This document shows positions 16,949-26,500 of a stretch of DNA of 64,000 bases, piece by piece. Each line of letters starts with the position of its first letter. Positions within the stretch are counted from its first letter, which is position 1. The notes under the pieces were generated by a model. The model saw nothing but the letters and a program-made list of their open reading frames with translations, ran no database searches and was not told where the DNA came from. The position numbers and the translations under genes were made by a program. Location of the stretch: positions 1,364,001 to 1,428,000 of the forward strand of contig NZ_CP080095.1 of NCBI RefSeq assembly GCF_019428685.1, given 5' to 3'. The DNA is from Paraburkholderia edwinii (GTDB lineage: Bacteria > Pseudomonadota > Gammaproteobacteria > Burkholderiales > Burkholderiaceae).

Positions 16949-18010
16949 CTATTGATAGCTCATGGTGAAGGTGGCTTTTGCATTGGCCGTCCCCGGGTTG
17001 ATTGTGCCGGTGCGAATGTAATTCGCTTTCAGCGGCACTGAAAACAGTCCGCCAGCGGTTGGGGATGCTGATACGAAAATCTGATTTGGATTTCCCGCTG
17101 CAGCGGTGTCGGCGCCGAAGGCAACGGGGGTTCCGGCAAACGCAATCTGATATCCGATTCCTTTAGCGGTGGAATCGGACGTCAGCGAAAGTGTTGTGCT
17201 TCGATTGGCGGGCGTTGTGACGTCAGTTAGCGTGACTGCGACTCGCACACCGGCGTCGCAATTCAGTGAAAGGCTGAACGGCGTTGCGCCTGAGGTCGTG
17301 CCCACCGAAGGCAGGTCCTTCGTGTTGGCTTGCGGCATCGTTACCTGCATCGCCGAATCATTGACGGAGCAGGCAATATTGCCAAAACTCCCGTTTGCTG
17401 CCCCGCTGAACACATTGCCCCACAGGCTCGATCCGCTCTGGTTGTTGAGGGTATTAGTCGCAGACAGCGACGGCATCGTTGTCAAGGATCCAGAAGCAAC
17501 AGCGCCGGTCTTAACGAAGGTTGCGGCAACACCAAGCACGTAGTTATAACCCGGCGAGGCTGCCGCGACCAACTGGTGACATGTCACTGCCGTGGACGCT
17601 TTTGAAACAGTGGCGGGCAAGTTCCTGCATGCCGTTCCTGCGCCGTTGGAAATCGTGAAGCGCACACCGATTCCGGGCACATTAGTCGGGTAGATGTCGC
17701 TATAGCCGGAAACAAGCGTTGACGGGGATGCTGCGAATGCGACAAAGATGTCGCGATCACAGCAGGGGTCTCCTTGACAATGAAATGCCAACGAAGTCGA
17801 GTAGGCAGGGGTGGAGGTTCCTATTGGCGCATCACGACCAAAGGTCGTTGTGGCGACGGCCGGCGCATAATTGGTAATACTCGTGACGTCGCAGGAAATG
17901 ATCGTTGCCTGCACGGGTTTCGCCGCAAGCAAAATGAACAACGACAATACCAACGCCAAGACACTATTGAACGAATGTTTACGGATTCTCTGCAAAGGAA
18001 AGTGCATCAT
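16949..18010 (-). CDS. Fimbrial adhesin-like protein (two-domain, type 1 fimbriae family)
   Basis: 353 residues. Signal peptide ending PVQA (about residue 36). The N-terminal half starts TIISCDVTSITNY and has four cysteines and a CQGDPCCDRD cluster. The C-terminal half has the pilin-like pattern FGNIACSVNDSAMQV, LSLNCDAGVRVAVTLTD, GIGYQIAF, and a final LKANYIRTGTINPGTANAKATFTMSYQ, the alternating beta strand typical of chaperone/usher subunits. The two-domain layout is like tip adhesins. No chaperone, usher or major pilin gene is next to it. Its base composition is visibly richer in A/T than the neighbours, suggesting transfer. It could instead be a spore-coat-U type protein. Confidence 0.7.
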   Translation of the reverse strand: MMHFPLQRIRKHSFNSVLALVLSLFILLAAKPVQATIISCDVTSITNYAPAVATTTFGRDAPIGTSTPAYSTSLAFHCQGDPCCDRDIFVAFAASPSTLVSGYSDIYPTNVPGIGVRFTISNGAGTACRNLPATVSKASTAVTCHQLVAAASPGYNYVLGVAATFVKTGAVASGSLTTMPSLSATNTLNNQSGSSLWGNVFSGAANGSFGNIACSVNDSAMQVTMPQANTKDLPSVGTTSGATPFSLSLNCDAGVRVAVTLTDVTTPANRSTTLSLTSDSTAKGIGYQIAFAGTPVAFGADTAAAGNPNQIFVSASPTAGGLFSVPLKANYIRTGTINPGTANAKATFTMSYQ

Positions 18011-18130
18011 TTGTGTTCCCTCCCGCGGACAATCTCAAAAGGCATTAATACTGTAGAGCGTCGCCCCCCAATTATGAAGGCAGGCGTGACGTTTATCGCG
18101 GTTCAGGTGATGGGCCCGATGATGGGCTGG

Positions 18131-18168
18131 AAAAGACAAAAGCCCGCAAGTCGATGACTGTACGGGCT
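18131..18168 (-). terminator. Terminator of tRNA-Ser
   Basis: On the minus strand AGCCCG...CGGGCT with an inner AGTC/GACT pairing forms a stem (18141-18168) followed by TTTTGTCTTTT. It lies 14 bases after the tRNA-Ser 3' end. Confidence 0.7.
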
Positions 18169-18182
18169 TCTGTGTTCGTGTC

Positions 18183-18272
18183 TGGCGGAGGGCGTGGGAT
18201 TCGAACCCACGAAGGCCGTAAAGCCTTGCCGGTTTTCAAGACCGGTGCATTCAACCGCTCTGCCAGCCCTCC
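18183..18272 (-). tRNA. tRNA-Ser (UGA)
   Basis: 90 bases on the minus strand including an encoded CCA end. The acceptor GGAGGGC pairs with GCCCTCC, discriminator G. The anticodon arm CCGGTCTTGAAAACCGG gives anticodon TGA. A long variable arm (AAGGCTTTACGGCCTT) is typical of tRNA-Ser, and GTTCGAATC forms the T-loop. Confidence 0.97.
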
Positions 18273-18324
18273 GAGCCCGAAATTGTAACCTGAAACGGCA
18301 GCCCCGCCTCAGAACATCGTATGC

Positions 18325-19545
18325 CTATTGCGATTCTTTAAGAAACAACGCTTGCAAATCATTCAGAAAGGCCTGGCCGAGCGGCGTCGGCGCGATCTTT
18401 TCATAGTCGCGCGTGATCAGCTTGCGACGCTCCGCTTCCTGCAGCGCCGGTTCGATCGACGTCATCGGCAAGCCGGTGCGCTCGATAAAGCGGTGCACCG
18501 GAAAGCCTTCGACCAGCCGCAGCGCATTGAGCATGAATTCGAACGGCAGGTCGCGCGGACCGACTTCGTGTTCTTCCTGTACCGCGTGGCCGGCTTTGGC
18601 TTCTTCGATAAACGTTGTCGGATGTTTGTAGCGCATCTGACGCAGGATCCGGTTCGGGAATGACAGCTTCGTATGCGCGCCCGCGCCGATGCCGAGATAG
18701 TCGCCGAAACGCCAGTAGTTCAGATTGTGCTTGCTCTGCCGATGCGGCTTCGCATACGCGGATACCTCGTAGTGCTCGTAACCCGCGGCGGCCGTACGCT
18801 CGTGGATCCAGTCCTGCATGTCGGCGGACGAATCGTCGTCGGGCAGCGGCGGCGGAAACTTCGCGAACAGCGTGTTCGGTTCGAGTGTCAGGTGGTACAG
18901 CGACAGATGCGGCGGCGCATACGAGAGCGCCGTTTCGACGTCGGCCTGGCATTCGGCGAGCGTTTGCTGCGGCAGCGCGAACATCAGGTCGAGATTGAAA
19001 TTGTCGAACGTGTGCGCGGCGACTTCGACCGCATGGCGCGCCTGCGCTGCATCATGAATGCGGCCGAGCGCTTTCAGATGCGTTTCGTTGAAGCTCTGAA
19101 TGCCCACCGACAAGCGGTTCACGCCGCTCGCGCGAAACTGCGCGAACTTCGCCGCTTCGAACGTGCCCGGATTCGCTTCTAGCGTGATTTCGGCATCGGC
19201 GTCGAGCGGCAGCAGCGCGCGCACGTCGGACAGCAGCCGGTCGAGCCCAGGCGCAGACAGCAGGCTCGGCGTCCCGCCGCCGATAAACACCGTATGCACC
19301 TGGCGGCCCCAGACGAGCGGCAACGCCTGTTCGAGATCGGCGCGCAGCGCGTCGAGATAATCGTTTTCCGGAAAGCGGTCGCCCTTCCATTCGTGCGAGT
19401 TGAAGTCGCAGTACGGACACTTGCGCACGCACCACGGGAAGTGCACGTAAAGCGCAAGCGGCGGCAGCGACGTCAGGCGGATGCTGCCCGGCGCGTTGAA
19501 TGCCTGGATCACGCGGCCGCCGGTCGATGCTGCAGTGGCGCTCAC
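18325..19545 (-). CDS. hemW: HemW, radical SAM heme chaperone
   Basis: 406 residues. It resembles HemN but is a heme chaperone rather than a coproporphyrinogen dehydrogenase. The radical SAM cluster motif CVRKCPYC supplies Cys39, Cys43 and Cys46 (C-x3-C-x2-C). Further motifs are GGGTPS near 90, EANPGT near 125, SVGIQSF near 147 and KHNLNYW near 275. It lacks the extra N-terminal residues of HemN. Its start overlaps the rdgB stop by 4 bases, in the order rph-rdgB-hemW on the minus strand, a common beta-proteobacterial cluster. Confidence 0.93.
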   Translation of the reverse strand: MSATAASTGGRVIQAFNAPGSIRLTSLPPLALYVHFPWCVRKCPYCDFNSHEWKGDRFPENDYLDALRADLEQALPLVWGRQVHTVFIGGGTPSLLSAPGLDRLLSDVRALLPLDADAEITLEANPGTFEAAKFAQFRASGVNRLSVGIQSFNETHLKALGRIHDAAQARHAVEVAAHTFDNFNLDLMFALPQQTLAECQADVETALSYAPPHLSLYHLTLEPNTLFAKFPPPLPDDDSSADMQDWIHERTAAAGYEHYEVSAYAKPHRQSKHNLNYWRFGDYLGIGAGAHTKLSFPNRILRQMRYKHPTTFIEEAKAGHAVQEEHEVGPRDLPFEFMLNALRLVEGFPVHRFIERTGLPMTSIEPALQEAERRKLITRDYEKIAPTPLGQAFLNDLQALFLKESQ

Positions 19546-20201
19546 GCGTCCTCCTTAAGCCGCGCGAGCAACTGCTGCAACGCAATCGCGCGATGGCTCG
19601 TCGCGTTTTTCACCGACGGTTCGAGTTCGGCCGCTGTCGCGTTCAGCGCCGGAATGAAGAAGTGAGGATCGTAGCCGAAGCCGTGCGCGCCGCGCGGTGT
19701 GTCGAGAATCTCGCCTTGCCAGCGGCCTTCGGCAATCAGCGGCTCGGGGTCGTCTGCAGCGCGCACGAGCACGAGCACGCAGAAGTAATACGCGCGGCGG
19801 TCCGTCACGTCAGCGAGTTGTGCGACGAGGCGCGCATTGTTCGCGGCGTCGCTTTTCTCGCCGCCCGCGAGCTGCGCGTAACGCGCCGAATAGACGCCGG
19901 GCGCGCCGCGCAACGCGCGCACGCACAGGCCGGAATCGTCGGCGAGCGCCGGCAGGCCGGTCAGCTTCGCCGCATGGCGCGCCTTCGCGAGCGCGTTTTC
20001 GACAAACGTCTGATGAGGCTCTTCCGCTTCGGGCACGTTGAGCGTGCCTTGCGCGATCAGTTCGATACCGGCCGCATCGAGCAGCGCGGCGAATTCGCGC
20101 AGCTTGCCCGCGTTGTTCGAGGCGAGCACCACCTTGCCGAGCGACGGCTTTACCGCATCCGCATTGACGCCGCCGCCGTCGGCTGTCCGACCATCATTCA
20201 C
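19542..20201 (-). CDS. rdgB: RdgB/HAM1 XTP/dITP pyrophosphatase
   Basis: 219 residues. It hydrolyses XTP, dITP and ITP to monophosphates, keeping deaminated purines out of DNA and RNA. Family motifs are all present: [14 protein letters not shown] (substrate loop), [10 protein letters not shown] (catalytic/metal Asp pair), [10 protein letters not shown], and the C-terminal SHRA. The N-terminus carries about 20 extra residues compared with E. coli RdgB (197). It overlaps rph by 8 bases and hemW by 4, so the three are probably cotranscribed. Confidence 0.95.
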   Translation of the reverse strand: MNDGRTADGGGVNADAVKPSLGKVVLASNNAGKLREFAALLDAAGIELIAQGTLNVPEAEEPHQTFVENALAKARHAAKLTGLPALADDSGLCVRALRGAPGVYSARYAQLAGGEKSDAANNARLVAQLADVTDRRAYYFCVLVLVRAADDPEPLIAEGRWQGEILDTPRGAHGFGYDPHFFIPALNATAAELEPSVKNATSHRAIALQQLLARLKEDA

Positions 20202-20934
20202 CGGTAATCTCCAAAGCTTCCTTCTGCTTCGCGATCAGCGTTTCGATGCCGCTTTGCGCGAGATCGAGCAGCGCATTCATTTCGTCGCGCGTAAACGGCT
20301 CGCCTTCCGCTGTGCCCTGGATTTCGACGAAACCGCCGTCGCCCGTCATCACGACATTCATATCGGTGTCGCACTGCGAGTCTTCGTCGTAGTCGAGATC
20401 GAGCACCGGCAGGCCGTCGAACACGCCCACCGAAATCGCCGCGACGTAGTCGGTAATCGGCGACTGTTCGATGCGGCCCGTCGCGAGCAGCTTCGCCACG
20501 GCGTCGTGCGCCGCGACGAACGCGCCCGTGATGCTTGCGGTGCGCGTGCCGCCATCGGCCTGGATCACGTCGCAGTCGATATGGAGCGTGCGCGGGCCGA
20601 GGCGCTCGAGGTCGAACACCGAGCGCAGCGCGCGGCCGATCAGGCGCTGGATCTCCTGCGTGCGGCCGGTCTGCTTGCCGCGCGCCGCTTCACGGTCGCT
20701 GCGCGTATGCGTGGCACGCGGCAGCATGCCGTATTCCGCGGTCAGCCACCCCTGGCCGCGGTCGCGCAGAAACGCCGGCACCTGTTCGGCGATGCTCGCC
20801 GTGCAGATCACCTTCGTGTCGCCGAATTCGATCAGGACGGAGCCTTCGGCATGCTTCGTGTAGTGGCGCGTGATGCGCACCTGGCGCAGCTGATCGGCGC
20901 GGCGGCCGCTCGGGCGGGTCGTGGTGTCGTTCAT
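20194..20934 (-). CDS. rph: Ribonuclease PH
   Basis: 246 residues, close to the family length of about 238. RNase PH trims tRNA 3' ends by phosphorolysis. Seen motifs: [11 protein letters not shown] at the N-terminus, [11 protein letters not shown], the arginine-rich [20 protein letters not shown] (phosphate-binding region), and [23 protein letters not shown] 20934 gives the canonical [11 protein letters not shown] start; an in-frame ATG 75 bases upstream would add a non-conserved stretch. First gene of rph-rdgB-hemW and divergent from yicC. Confidence 0.95.
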   Translation of the reverse strand: MNDTTTRPSGRRADQLRQVRITRHYTKHAEGSVLIEFGDTKVICTASIAEQVPAFLRDRGQGWLTAEYGMLPRATHTRSDREAARGKQTGRTQEIQRLIGRALRSVFDLERLGPRTLHIDCDVIQADGGTRTASITGAFVAAHDAVAKLLATGRIEQSPITDYVAAISVGVFDGLPVLDLDYDEDSQCDTDMNVVMTGDGGFVEIQGTAEGEPFTRDEMNALLDLAQSGIETLIAKQKEALEITGE

Positions 20935-21176
20935 CGTGGTCGTCGTCGGGAAGGGGTGGAAGGGATCGGGCTCAGCTAGGCGGGTTCGGGAAAAGAAGGC
21001 GCCCGGCAAAGCTCAATTTTAGCGCCGATCGCCTGACTGGCCGCTAAGGCGCGTCCGGCGGGCTCTTTCGCCAAAAATGGGATAATGCGCGTTCCCCGCC
21101 CCGCGTCTCGTACACGCCGGGCGACCCGCATCCCGGGCGGTGCGCATCGACGCACGCCCCCTTCGCGAGACGAACG

Positions 21177-22100
21177 ATGATCTACAGCATGACTGGCTAT
21201 GCGAGCGCCACGCGCGAGCTCGCCGCGATTACCGGCAATGGCGGCGTCAGCGTGTCCGTCGAACTGCGCACGGTGAACTCGCGCTTTCTCGATCTGAACT
21301 TCCGGATGCCCGAAGATGTGCGTGTCTGCGAGCCGACGTTGCGCGAAATGCTGATGACGAAGCTTTCGCGCGGCAAGGTCGATATTCGCGTCAATCTGCA
21401 GCGCAGCGAGCAGACGGCGAGCGCGGGCGCGCTGAACCCCGATGCGCTCGACCAGCTGGCCGGCCTGGAGCGCGCCGTGCTCGAAGCATTTCCGCAGGCC
21501 GGACGCCTGCGCACCGGCGAAATTCTGCGCTGGCCCGGCGTGCTCGCCGAAAGCGGCGTGTCGCCCGAGGTGCTGCGCGACGCGGTGCTCGATTCCGGCA
21601 AGCAGGCGATTGCCGAGCTGATCGACGTGCGTGCGCGCGAAGGCGCGCAGCTTGCCACGATGCTGCTCGCGAACGTCACCGAAATGGAGTCGATCGTGGC
21701 GAAGATCACGCCGCTCGTGCCGGAACTGATTTCGAAGCATCAGCAGAAGATCGTCGAGCGCCTGCAGGAAGCGCTCGGTATCGCAGCGCCCGATAGCGCC
21801 GCGACAATCGTGTCGCGCGAGGAAATCGCCGAACGGATTCGCCAGGAAGTGACGATGTACGGCATTCGCATCGATATCGCCGAAGAGCTGTCGCGGCTCA
21901 CCGCGCATCTGAACGAGACGCGGCACGTCATCCAGAAGGGCGGCAAGGTCGGCAAGCGCCTCGACTTCATGATGCAGGAGCTGAACCGCGAAGCGAATAC
22001 GCTCGGTTCGAAGGCCGCGGCGAAGGAACTCGCCGATTCGTCGATGACGTTGAAGCTGCTGATCGAGCAGATGCGCGAGCAGGTGCAGAATCTGGAATAA
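21177..22100 (+). CDS. yicC: YicC/YloC-family endoribonuclease
   Basis: 307 residues. The opening MIYSMTGYASATRE is the family signature, LRTVNSRFLDLNFRMP follows, and the C-terminal DUF1732 region has ELSRLTAHLNE and KRLDFMMQELNREANTLGSKA. YicC proteins are stress-linked endoribonucleases. It stands upstream of gmk and rpoZ, the usual context, and is divergent from rph. Confidence 0.93.
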   Translation: MIYSMTGYASATRELAAITGNGGVSVSVELRTVNSRFLDLNFRMPEDVRVCEPTLREMLMTKLSRGKVDIRVNLQRSEQTASAGALNPDALDQLAGLERAVLEAFPQAGRLRTGEILRWPGVLAESGVSPEVLRDAVLDSGKQAIAELIDVRAREGAQLATMLLANVTEMESIVAKITPLVPELISKHQQKIVERLQEALGIAAPDSAATIVSREEIAERIRQEVTMYGIRIDIAEELSRLTAHLNETRHVIQKGGKVGKRLDFMMQELNREANTLGSKAAAKELADSSMTLKLLIEQMREQVQNLE

Positions 22101-22189
22101 GCCGACGGTCTCGCATTGACCGGAAGCGCAAGAAAAGCGGCTTAAAAAGCAGGTAAAAAAGAAGGTTTAACGCAGCAGGAGTGACGGGC

Positions 22190-22873
22190 ATGACCGACCA
22201 CACACGCGAAAGCAGCGCACCGCGCAGTCCCTATGCGCGCGCTTATCCGGGCAACCTGTTTATGGTTGTCGCACCGTCCGGCGCGGGCAAATCGACGCTC
22301 GTCAACGCGCTGCTCGCGGGCGATCCGGCGATCCGTCTGTCGATTTCGTACACGACGCGCCCGCCGCGTCCGAAAGAGCAGGACGGCGAGCACTATCACT
22401 TCACGAGCGTCGAAGACTTTCTCGCGCGCCATGCCGCGGGCGAGTTTCTCGAGAGCGCGGAAGTGCACGGCAACTATTACGCGACCTCGCGGTTGTGGAT
22501 CGAAGAGCAGATGACGATCGGCAACGACGTGCTGCTCGAAATCGACTGGCAAGGCGCGCAGCAGGTGAAGCGTCAGTTTCACAACGCCGTTGAGATTTTC
22601 ATCCTGCCGCCGTCGCTCGAGGCGCTCGAAGATCGCTTGAAAAAGCGCGGCCAGGACGAGCCGAACGTCATTACGCGGCGGCTGCTCGCGGCGGGCGGCG
22701 AGATGGCGCATGCGGCCGAAGCGGAATATGTCGTGATCAATGAGAATTTCGATCGCGCGCTCGCCGATTTGCAGTGCCTCGTTGCTGCAACGCGGCTGCG
22801 ATTCGCATCGCAGTACGCACGGCATACGAACCTGTTCGTGCAGCTCGGCATCCACTTGCCGCACGCGGGCTGA
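22190..22873 (+). CDS. gmk: Guanylate kinase
   Basis: 227 residues. Converts GMP to GDP with ATP. P-loop [10 protein letters not shown] at about residues 29-38, GMP-binding [33 protein letters not shown], and [14 protein letters not shown] 22190 is preferred because AGGAG at 22177-22181 is well spaced; the GTG at 22181 is less likely. An about 15-residue N-terminal extension precedes the core. Just upstream of rpoZ and spoT. Confidence 0.95.
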   Translation: MTDHTRESSAPRSPYARAYPGNLFMVVAPSGAGKSTLVNALLAGDPAIRLSISYTTRPPRPKEQDGEHYHFTSVEDFLARHAAGEFLESAEVHGNYYATSRLWIEEQMTIGNDVLLEIDWQGAQQVKRQFHNAVEIFILPPSLEALEDRLKKRGQDEPNVITRRLLAAGGEMAHAAEAEYVVINENFDRALADLQCLVAATRLRFASQYARHTNLFVQLGIHLPHAG

Positions 22874-22931
22874 CTGGGCGTCAGTTCGAACACATAAGGT
22901 AGAATAAGCAACAACCAGAGAAGGAATCACC

Positions 22932-23135
22932 ATGGCCCGCATTACCGTCGAAGACTGTCTGAAACAGATCCCGAATCGTTTCGAGCTGGCGCTCGCTGCA
23001 ACCTACCGCGCGCGTCAGCTCGCACAAGGCCACACGCCGAAGATCGAAAGCCGCGACAAGCCCACCGTTGTCGCGCTGCGTGAAATCGCGGCTGGCCAGG
23101 TCGGCGTCGAAATGCTGAAGAAGGTGCCGGTTTAA
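22932..23135 (+). CDS. rpoZ: RNA polymerase omega subunit
   Basis: 67 residues. [30 protein letters not shown] is the diagnostic start (split here for brevity: MARITVEDC then NRFELALAA). Omega assists assembly of the beta-prime subunit. AAGGA precedes the ATG, and a TAGAAT at about 22900 may be its own -10. The protein is shorter than E. coli omega (91) but usual for Burkholderiaceae. It sits between gmk and spoT. Confidence 0.95.
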
Positions 23136-23244
23136 ACAGGCGCCTTCATTCACTGTCGAACGTCATGTAACTTGAACTCACGCGTGCGGACCTTGCGCAT
23201 TGCCTGTTTCGCTTGGCGTCCATCAACCCGGTCAGGAGGCGGAC

Positions 23245-25632
23245 ATGAGCTCGAACCCCTCGTCCTCCATGTCGGACGTCGCATCCCACGCGGATGACGG
23301 GCACGAAGGCGAAGCGCCTTCGTCCGCACGCAAGTACATCGATGCGGTCCTCGAACAATCGTTTCGCCATCTGTTCGGGCCGACCGCCACGCCGGAGCAG
23401 CCGCGCCGGCACGACGTCGTCTCAATCGCCAAGCTGACCGCCGCGCTTTCGGCTTATCTTTCGCCGGAAGACATCAAGGCGGTCAAGGCGGCGTTCCACT
23501 TCAGCGACGAAGCCCACCTCGGGCAATACCGTCAAAGCGGCGAACCCTACATCACGCATCCCGTTGCGGTCGCGGAAATCTGCGCCGGCTGGAAGCTCGA
23601 CGCGCAGTCGATCATGGCCGCGCTGCTGCACGACGTGATGGAAGACCAGGGCGTGACCAAGGCCGAACTCGCCGAACGGTTCGGCGCGAAGGTGGCGGAA
23701 CTCGTCGACGGGTTGTCGAAGCTGGACAAGATGGAGTTTCGCAATCGCGAGGAAGCGCAGGCGGAGAACTTCCGCAAGATGCTGCTCGCGATGGCGCGCG
23801 ATGTGCGCGTGATCCTCGTCAAGCTCGCGGACCGGCTGCACAACATGCGCACGCTCGGCGCGGTGCCGCCTGAAAAGCGTCGGCGGGTCGCGCGTGAAAC
23901 GCTCGATATCTACGCGCCGATCGCGCATCGGCTCGGTTTGAACAATACGTATCGCGAGCTGCAGGACCTGAGCTTCGCGAACTTCAATCCGCATCGGTAC
24001 GCGACGCTCGAGAAAGCCGTGAAGGCGGCGCGCGGCAACCGGCGCGAAGTGGTCGGCAAGATTCTCGAATCGGTGCAGCGCGCCCTGTGCGATGCGAAGC
24101 TCGATGCGGAAGTGACGGGCCGCGAGAAAACCATCTTCAGTATCTACAAGAAGATGCGCGACAAGCAGCTGTCGTTCTCGCAGGTGCTCGATGTGTACGG
24201 ATTCCGCGTGGTCGTCGAAAGTCCGCTCGAGTGCTATACGTGTATCGGCGCGCTGCATGCGCTCTATAAGCCGGTACCGGGCAAGTTCAAGGATTACATC
24301 GCGATTCCGAAGGTCAACGGCTATCAGTCGCTGCATACCACGCTGGTCGGACCGTTCGGCGCGCCGATCGAATTCCAGGTGCGCACGCGCAAGATGCATG
24401 AGATCGCCGAGGCGGGCGTCGCCGCGCATTGGCTGTACAAGAACGGCGGCGCGGATCTCAACGATGTGCAGAAGCGCGCGCACCAGTGGCTGAAGTCGCT
24501 GCTCGATATTCAAAGCGAAGTCGGCGATTCGAGCGAATTCCTCGAGCACGTCAAGATCGATCTGTTCCCGGATGCGGTCTATGTATTCACGCCGAAGTCG
24601 AAGATCATGGCGCTGCCGCGCGGCGCGACCGCGCTCGACTTCGCGTATTCGATCCACAGCGACCTCGGCAATCAGTGCGTCGCGGTGAAGATCAACAATG
24701 AGCTGCTGCCGCTGCGTACCGAGTTGAAGAGCGGGGACATCGTCGAGGTGATCACCGCGCCGTATTCGAAGCCGAACCCGGCATGGCTCGGGTTTGTGCG
24801 TACCGGCAAGGCGCGCACCGCGATTCGCCATTATCTGAAGACGATGCGGTTGAACGAGTCCGTGCAGCTGGGCGAGCGGCTCGTCGATCAGTCGTTGAAG
24901 GGCTACGGGCTGTCGCTTGCCGATGTCACGCCCGAGGCTTGGGAAAAGCTCGTGCAGTGGACCGGCAACAAGAACCGCCAGGAAATCTTCGCCGACATCG
25001 GCTTGGGTCGGCGCGTGGCCGCCGTTATGGCCAAGCGCATCGAAGTGCTGATGAGCGGTCACGACGGCGACGAAGACGGTCATGGGCGTGGCGAGCATGG
25101 TGCGACGTCGAATGCGCCGCCGGTCGTCATTACGGGTACCGAAGGGATGTCGGTGCAGCTCTCCGCGTGCTGCCGGCCGATTCCGGGCGACAACATCATG
25201 GGCTATATCGGTATCGGCCTCGGTATGGCGATTCACACCACCGACTGCCGCGTCGCTCAACGCATTCATCGGCGCGATCCGGGCCGCTGGATCGACGTCG
25301 CGTGGGCGCCGCAGCCGGGACGGCTGTTCGACGTCGCGGTCAAGGTGCTCGTGAAGAACACGAAGGGCGTGTTTGCGCGCGTCGCGGCGGATATCACGTC
25401 GGCTGACGCGAATATCGTCCATATCGCGATGGACGAAGATCAATCGCAGGAATCGACCGTGCTGCGCTTCGTGATTCAGGTCAGCGACCGCGTGCATCTC
25501 GCCAATGTGATGCGGCGCGTGCGGACCAATCTCGATGTGATGCGCATCGCACGCGAACGGCCGAGCGAGGATGGCGGCCATCATCGCCATGATGGCGGCA
25601 TGCGGATCGACCGCGAGCGCGCGGATTACTGA
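23245..25632 (+). CDS. spoT: Bifunctional (p)ppGpp synthetase/hydrolase SpoT
   Basis: 795 residues with the full Rel/Spo layout. The hydrolase domain carries an intact HD motif (LLHDVMED, about 128-134). The synthetase domain contains FKDYIAIPKVNGYQSLHT (about 348-365); the preceding lysine-rich KFKD is the bifunctional-type motif, unlike RelA-only enzymes. A TGS domain follows (VYVFTPKSKIMALPRGAT, about 430-490), then a helical region, CCRPIPGD (zinc-finger-like region) and a C-terminal ACT domain. GGAGG at a good distance supports ATG 23245. It sets the stringent response level. Residues near 610-625 hold a Gly/His/Asp-rich insertion. Confidence 0.96.
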   Translation: MSSNPSSSMSDVASHADDGHEGEAPSSARKYIDAVLEQSFRHLFGPTATPEQPRRHDVVSIAKLTAALSAYLSPEDIKAVKAAFHFSDEAHLGQYRQSGEPYITHPVAVAEICAGWKLDAQSIMAALLHDVMEDQGVTKAELAERFGAKVAELVDGLSKLDKMEFRNREEAQAENFRKMLLAMARDVRVILVKLADRLHNMRTLGAVPPEKRRRVARETLDIYAPIAHRLGLNNTYRELQDLSFANFNPHRYATLEKAVKAARGNRREVVGKILESVQRALCDAKLDAEVTGREKTIFSIYKKMRDKQLSFSQVLDVYGFRVVVESPLECYTCIGALHALYKPVPGKFKDYIAIPKVNGYQSLHTTLVGPFGAPIEFQVRTRKMHEIAEAGVAAHWLYKNGGADLNDVQKRAHQWLKSLLDIQSEVGDSSEFLEHVKIDLFPDAVYVFTPKSKIMALPRGATALDFAYSIHSDLGNQCVAVKINNELLPLRTELKSGDIVEVITAPYSKPNPAWLGFVRTGKARTAIRHYLKTMRLNESVQLGERLVDQSLKGYGLSLADVTPEAWEKLVQWTGNKNRQEIFADIGLGRRVAAVMAKRIEVLMSGHDGDEDGHGRGEHGATSNAPPVVITGTEGMSVQLSACCRPIPGDNIMGYIGIGLGMAIHTTDCRVAQRIHRRDPGRWIDVAWAPQPGRLFDVAVKVLVKNTKGVFARVAADITSADANIVHIAMDEDQSQESTVLRFVIQVSDRVHLANVMRRVRTNLDVMRIARERPSEDGGHHRHDGGMRIDRERADY

Positions 25633-25733
25633 GTCACCTGCCTGGGAGCACCGTGTATCGGGCGCGTCCCTCTTCGGGCGCGCCCTTTGCTGCGTTTCGA
25701 TGGAGCAAGCGTGTGTTATCGGGAGCGAATCCA

Positions 25734-26249
25734 ATGAAGGTAGCGGATCTGACCGGCCTGTCGCTCGACTACTGGGTCGCGCGTAGCCTGCATGACTTTG
25801 TGCGCGAAATTCACTTCACCGACAGCGGCCGCACCGTATCGATTCGCGGCAACGATCGCGGGCGGCCGTGGGACGGCCGCTTCACGCCATCGACGTCATG
25901 GGACGCCGCATCGGTCGTTCTCGAGCGCGCGCGGCGGATCGAAGTGCGCGAGCGCCTGCGCAACGGCGCCGTCCATTGTGTGGCGGAATTCGATGGAGAG
26001 CGCGACGATGCGGGAGGCAGTAGCGATGAGCACGCCGCAGAAGGGCGCGGCGAGTCGCTGCGCATCGCATTGCTAAGGGCGTTTGTTGCGAGCCGCTTCG
26101 GCGACACCGTCGACGACGTGCTGCGGCAGTCTCAAGCGTTGTTTGGCGCGCGAGCGGAGCCGGTCGGCGAGCAGACGGCGATGAACGTCGTCGCGGATCC
26201 GCCGGCGCCCGATGGACGGATCGGCGATATCAAGTCCGTGCCGCGCTAG
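25734..26249 (+). CDS. NinX-like DUF2591 protein
   Basis: 171 residues. The start MKVADLTGLSLDYWVARS matches the opening of the DUF2591/NinX family, common in phages, where M-K-V-x-x-L-T-G-x-x-L-D-x-x-V-A is the signature. RPWDGRFTPSTSWDAA continues the domain. The middle (about 88-110) is a polar Glu/Asp/Gly-rich insertion, and the C-terminal part contains a helix LRIALLRAFVASRFGDTVD. Function is unknown in the family. GGGAG precedes ATG 25734. No other phage gene is near, so it is probably a domesticated chromosomal copy. Confidence 0.65.
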   Translation: MKVADLTGLSLDYWVARSLHDFVREIHFTDSGRTVSIRGNDRGRPWDGRFTPSTSWDAASVVLERARRIEVRERLRNGAVHCVAEFDGERDDAGGSSDEHAAEGRGESLRIALLRAFVASRFGDTVDDVLRQSQALFGARAEPVGEQTAMNVVADPPAPDGRIGDIKSVPR

Positions 26250-26260
26250 GCTTGCGGCCC

Positions 26261-26297
26261 AAAACAAAAAGGCCTTCCGTACGGAATACGGAAGGCC
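26261..26297 (-). terminator. Terminator after tRNA-Arg copy 1
   Basis: GGCCTTCCGTA (26271-26281) pairs perfectly with TACGGAAGGCC (26287-26297). On the minus strand the stem is followed by TTTTTGTTTT, 10 bases after the tRNA end. Confidence 0.85.
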
Positions 26298-26306
26298 CTT
26301 CGAAGA

Positions 26307-26383
26307 TGGCGCGGCTGGCAGGATTCGAACCCACGACCCCTTGGTTCGTAGCCAAGTACTCTATCCAACTGAGCTACAGCCGC
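26307..26383 (-). tRNA. tRNA-Arg (ACG), copy 1
   Basis: 77 bases with encoded CCA. Acceptor GCGGCTG pairs with CAGCCGC; anticodon loop CTACGAA gives anticodon ACG, which is normally deaminated to ICG. D-loop AGTTGGATAGAGT and T-loop GTTCGAATC are canonical. Identical in sequence to copy 2. Confidence 0.97.
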
Positions 26384-26466
26384 ACGCAAGACGGTACTAC
26401 TTACATTGTTGGGACCAGCATATTGACCCGGCAACCACGAGACAGCTAATGCAGCGGGATCAAATG

Positions 26467-26491
26467 AAAGGGCCTTCCCGGAGGAAGGCCC
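26467..26491 (-). terminator. Terminator after tRNA-Arg copy 2
   Basis: GGGCCTTCC (26470-26478) pairs with GGAAGGCCC (26483-26491) and is followed on the minus strand by TTTCATTT. Each tRNA-Arg copy thus has its own GGCCTTCC-type hairpin. Confidence 0.7.
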
Positions 26492-26500
26492 TCGAATAAG

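Noticed and set aside
23422..25734. A 770-codon open frame antisense to spoT
   Set aside because: High GC keeps the opposite strand open. Its product is His/Arg/Asp-rich without domains, while spoT has all its catalytic motifs on the + strand.
25734..26249. Part of a prophage
   Set aside because: Only one phage-family gene is present, with tRNA genes and greB right after it and no integrase, capsid or lysis genes in the window.
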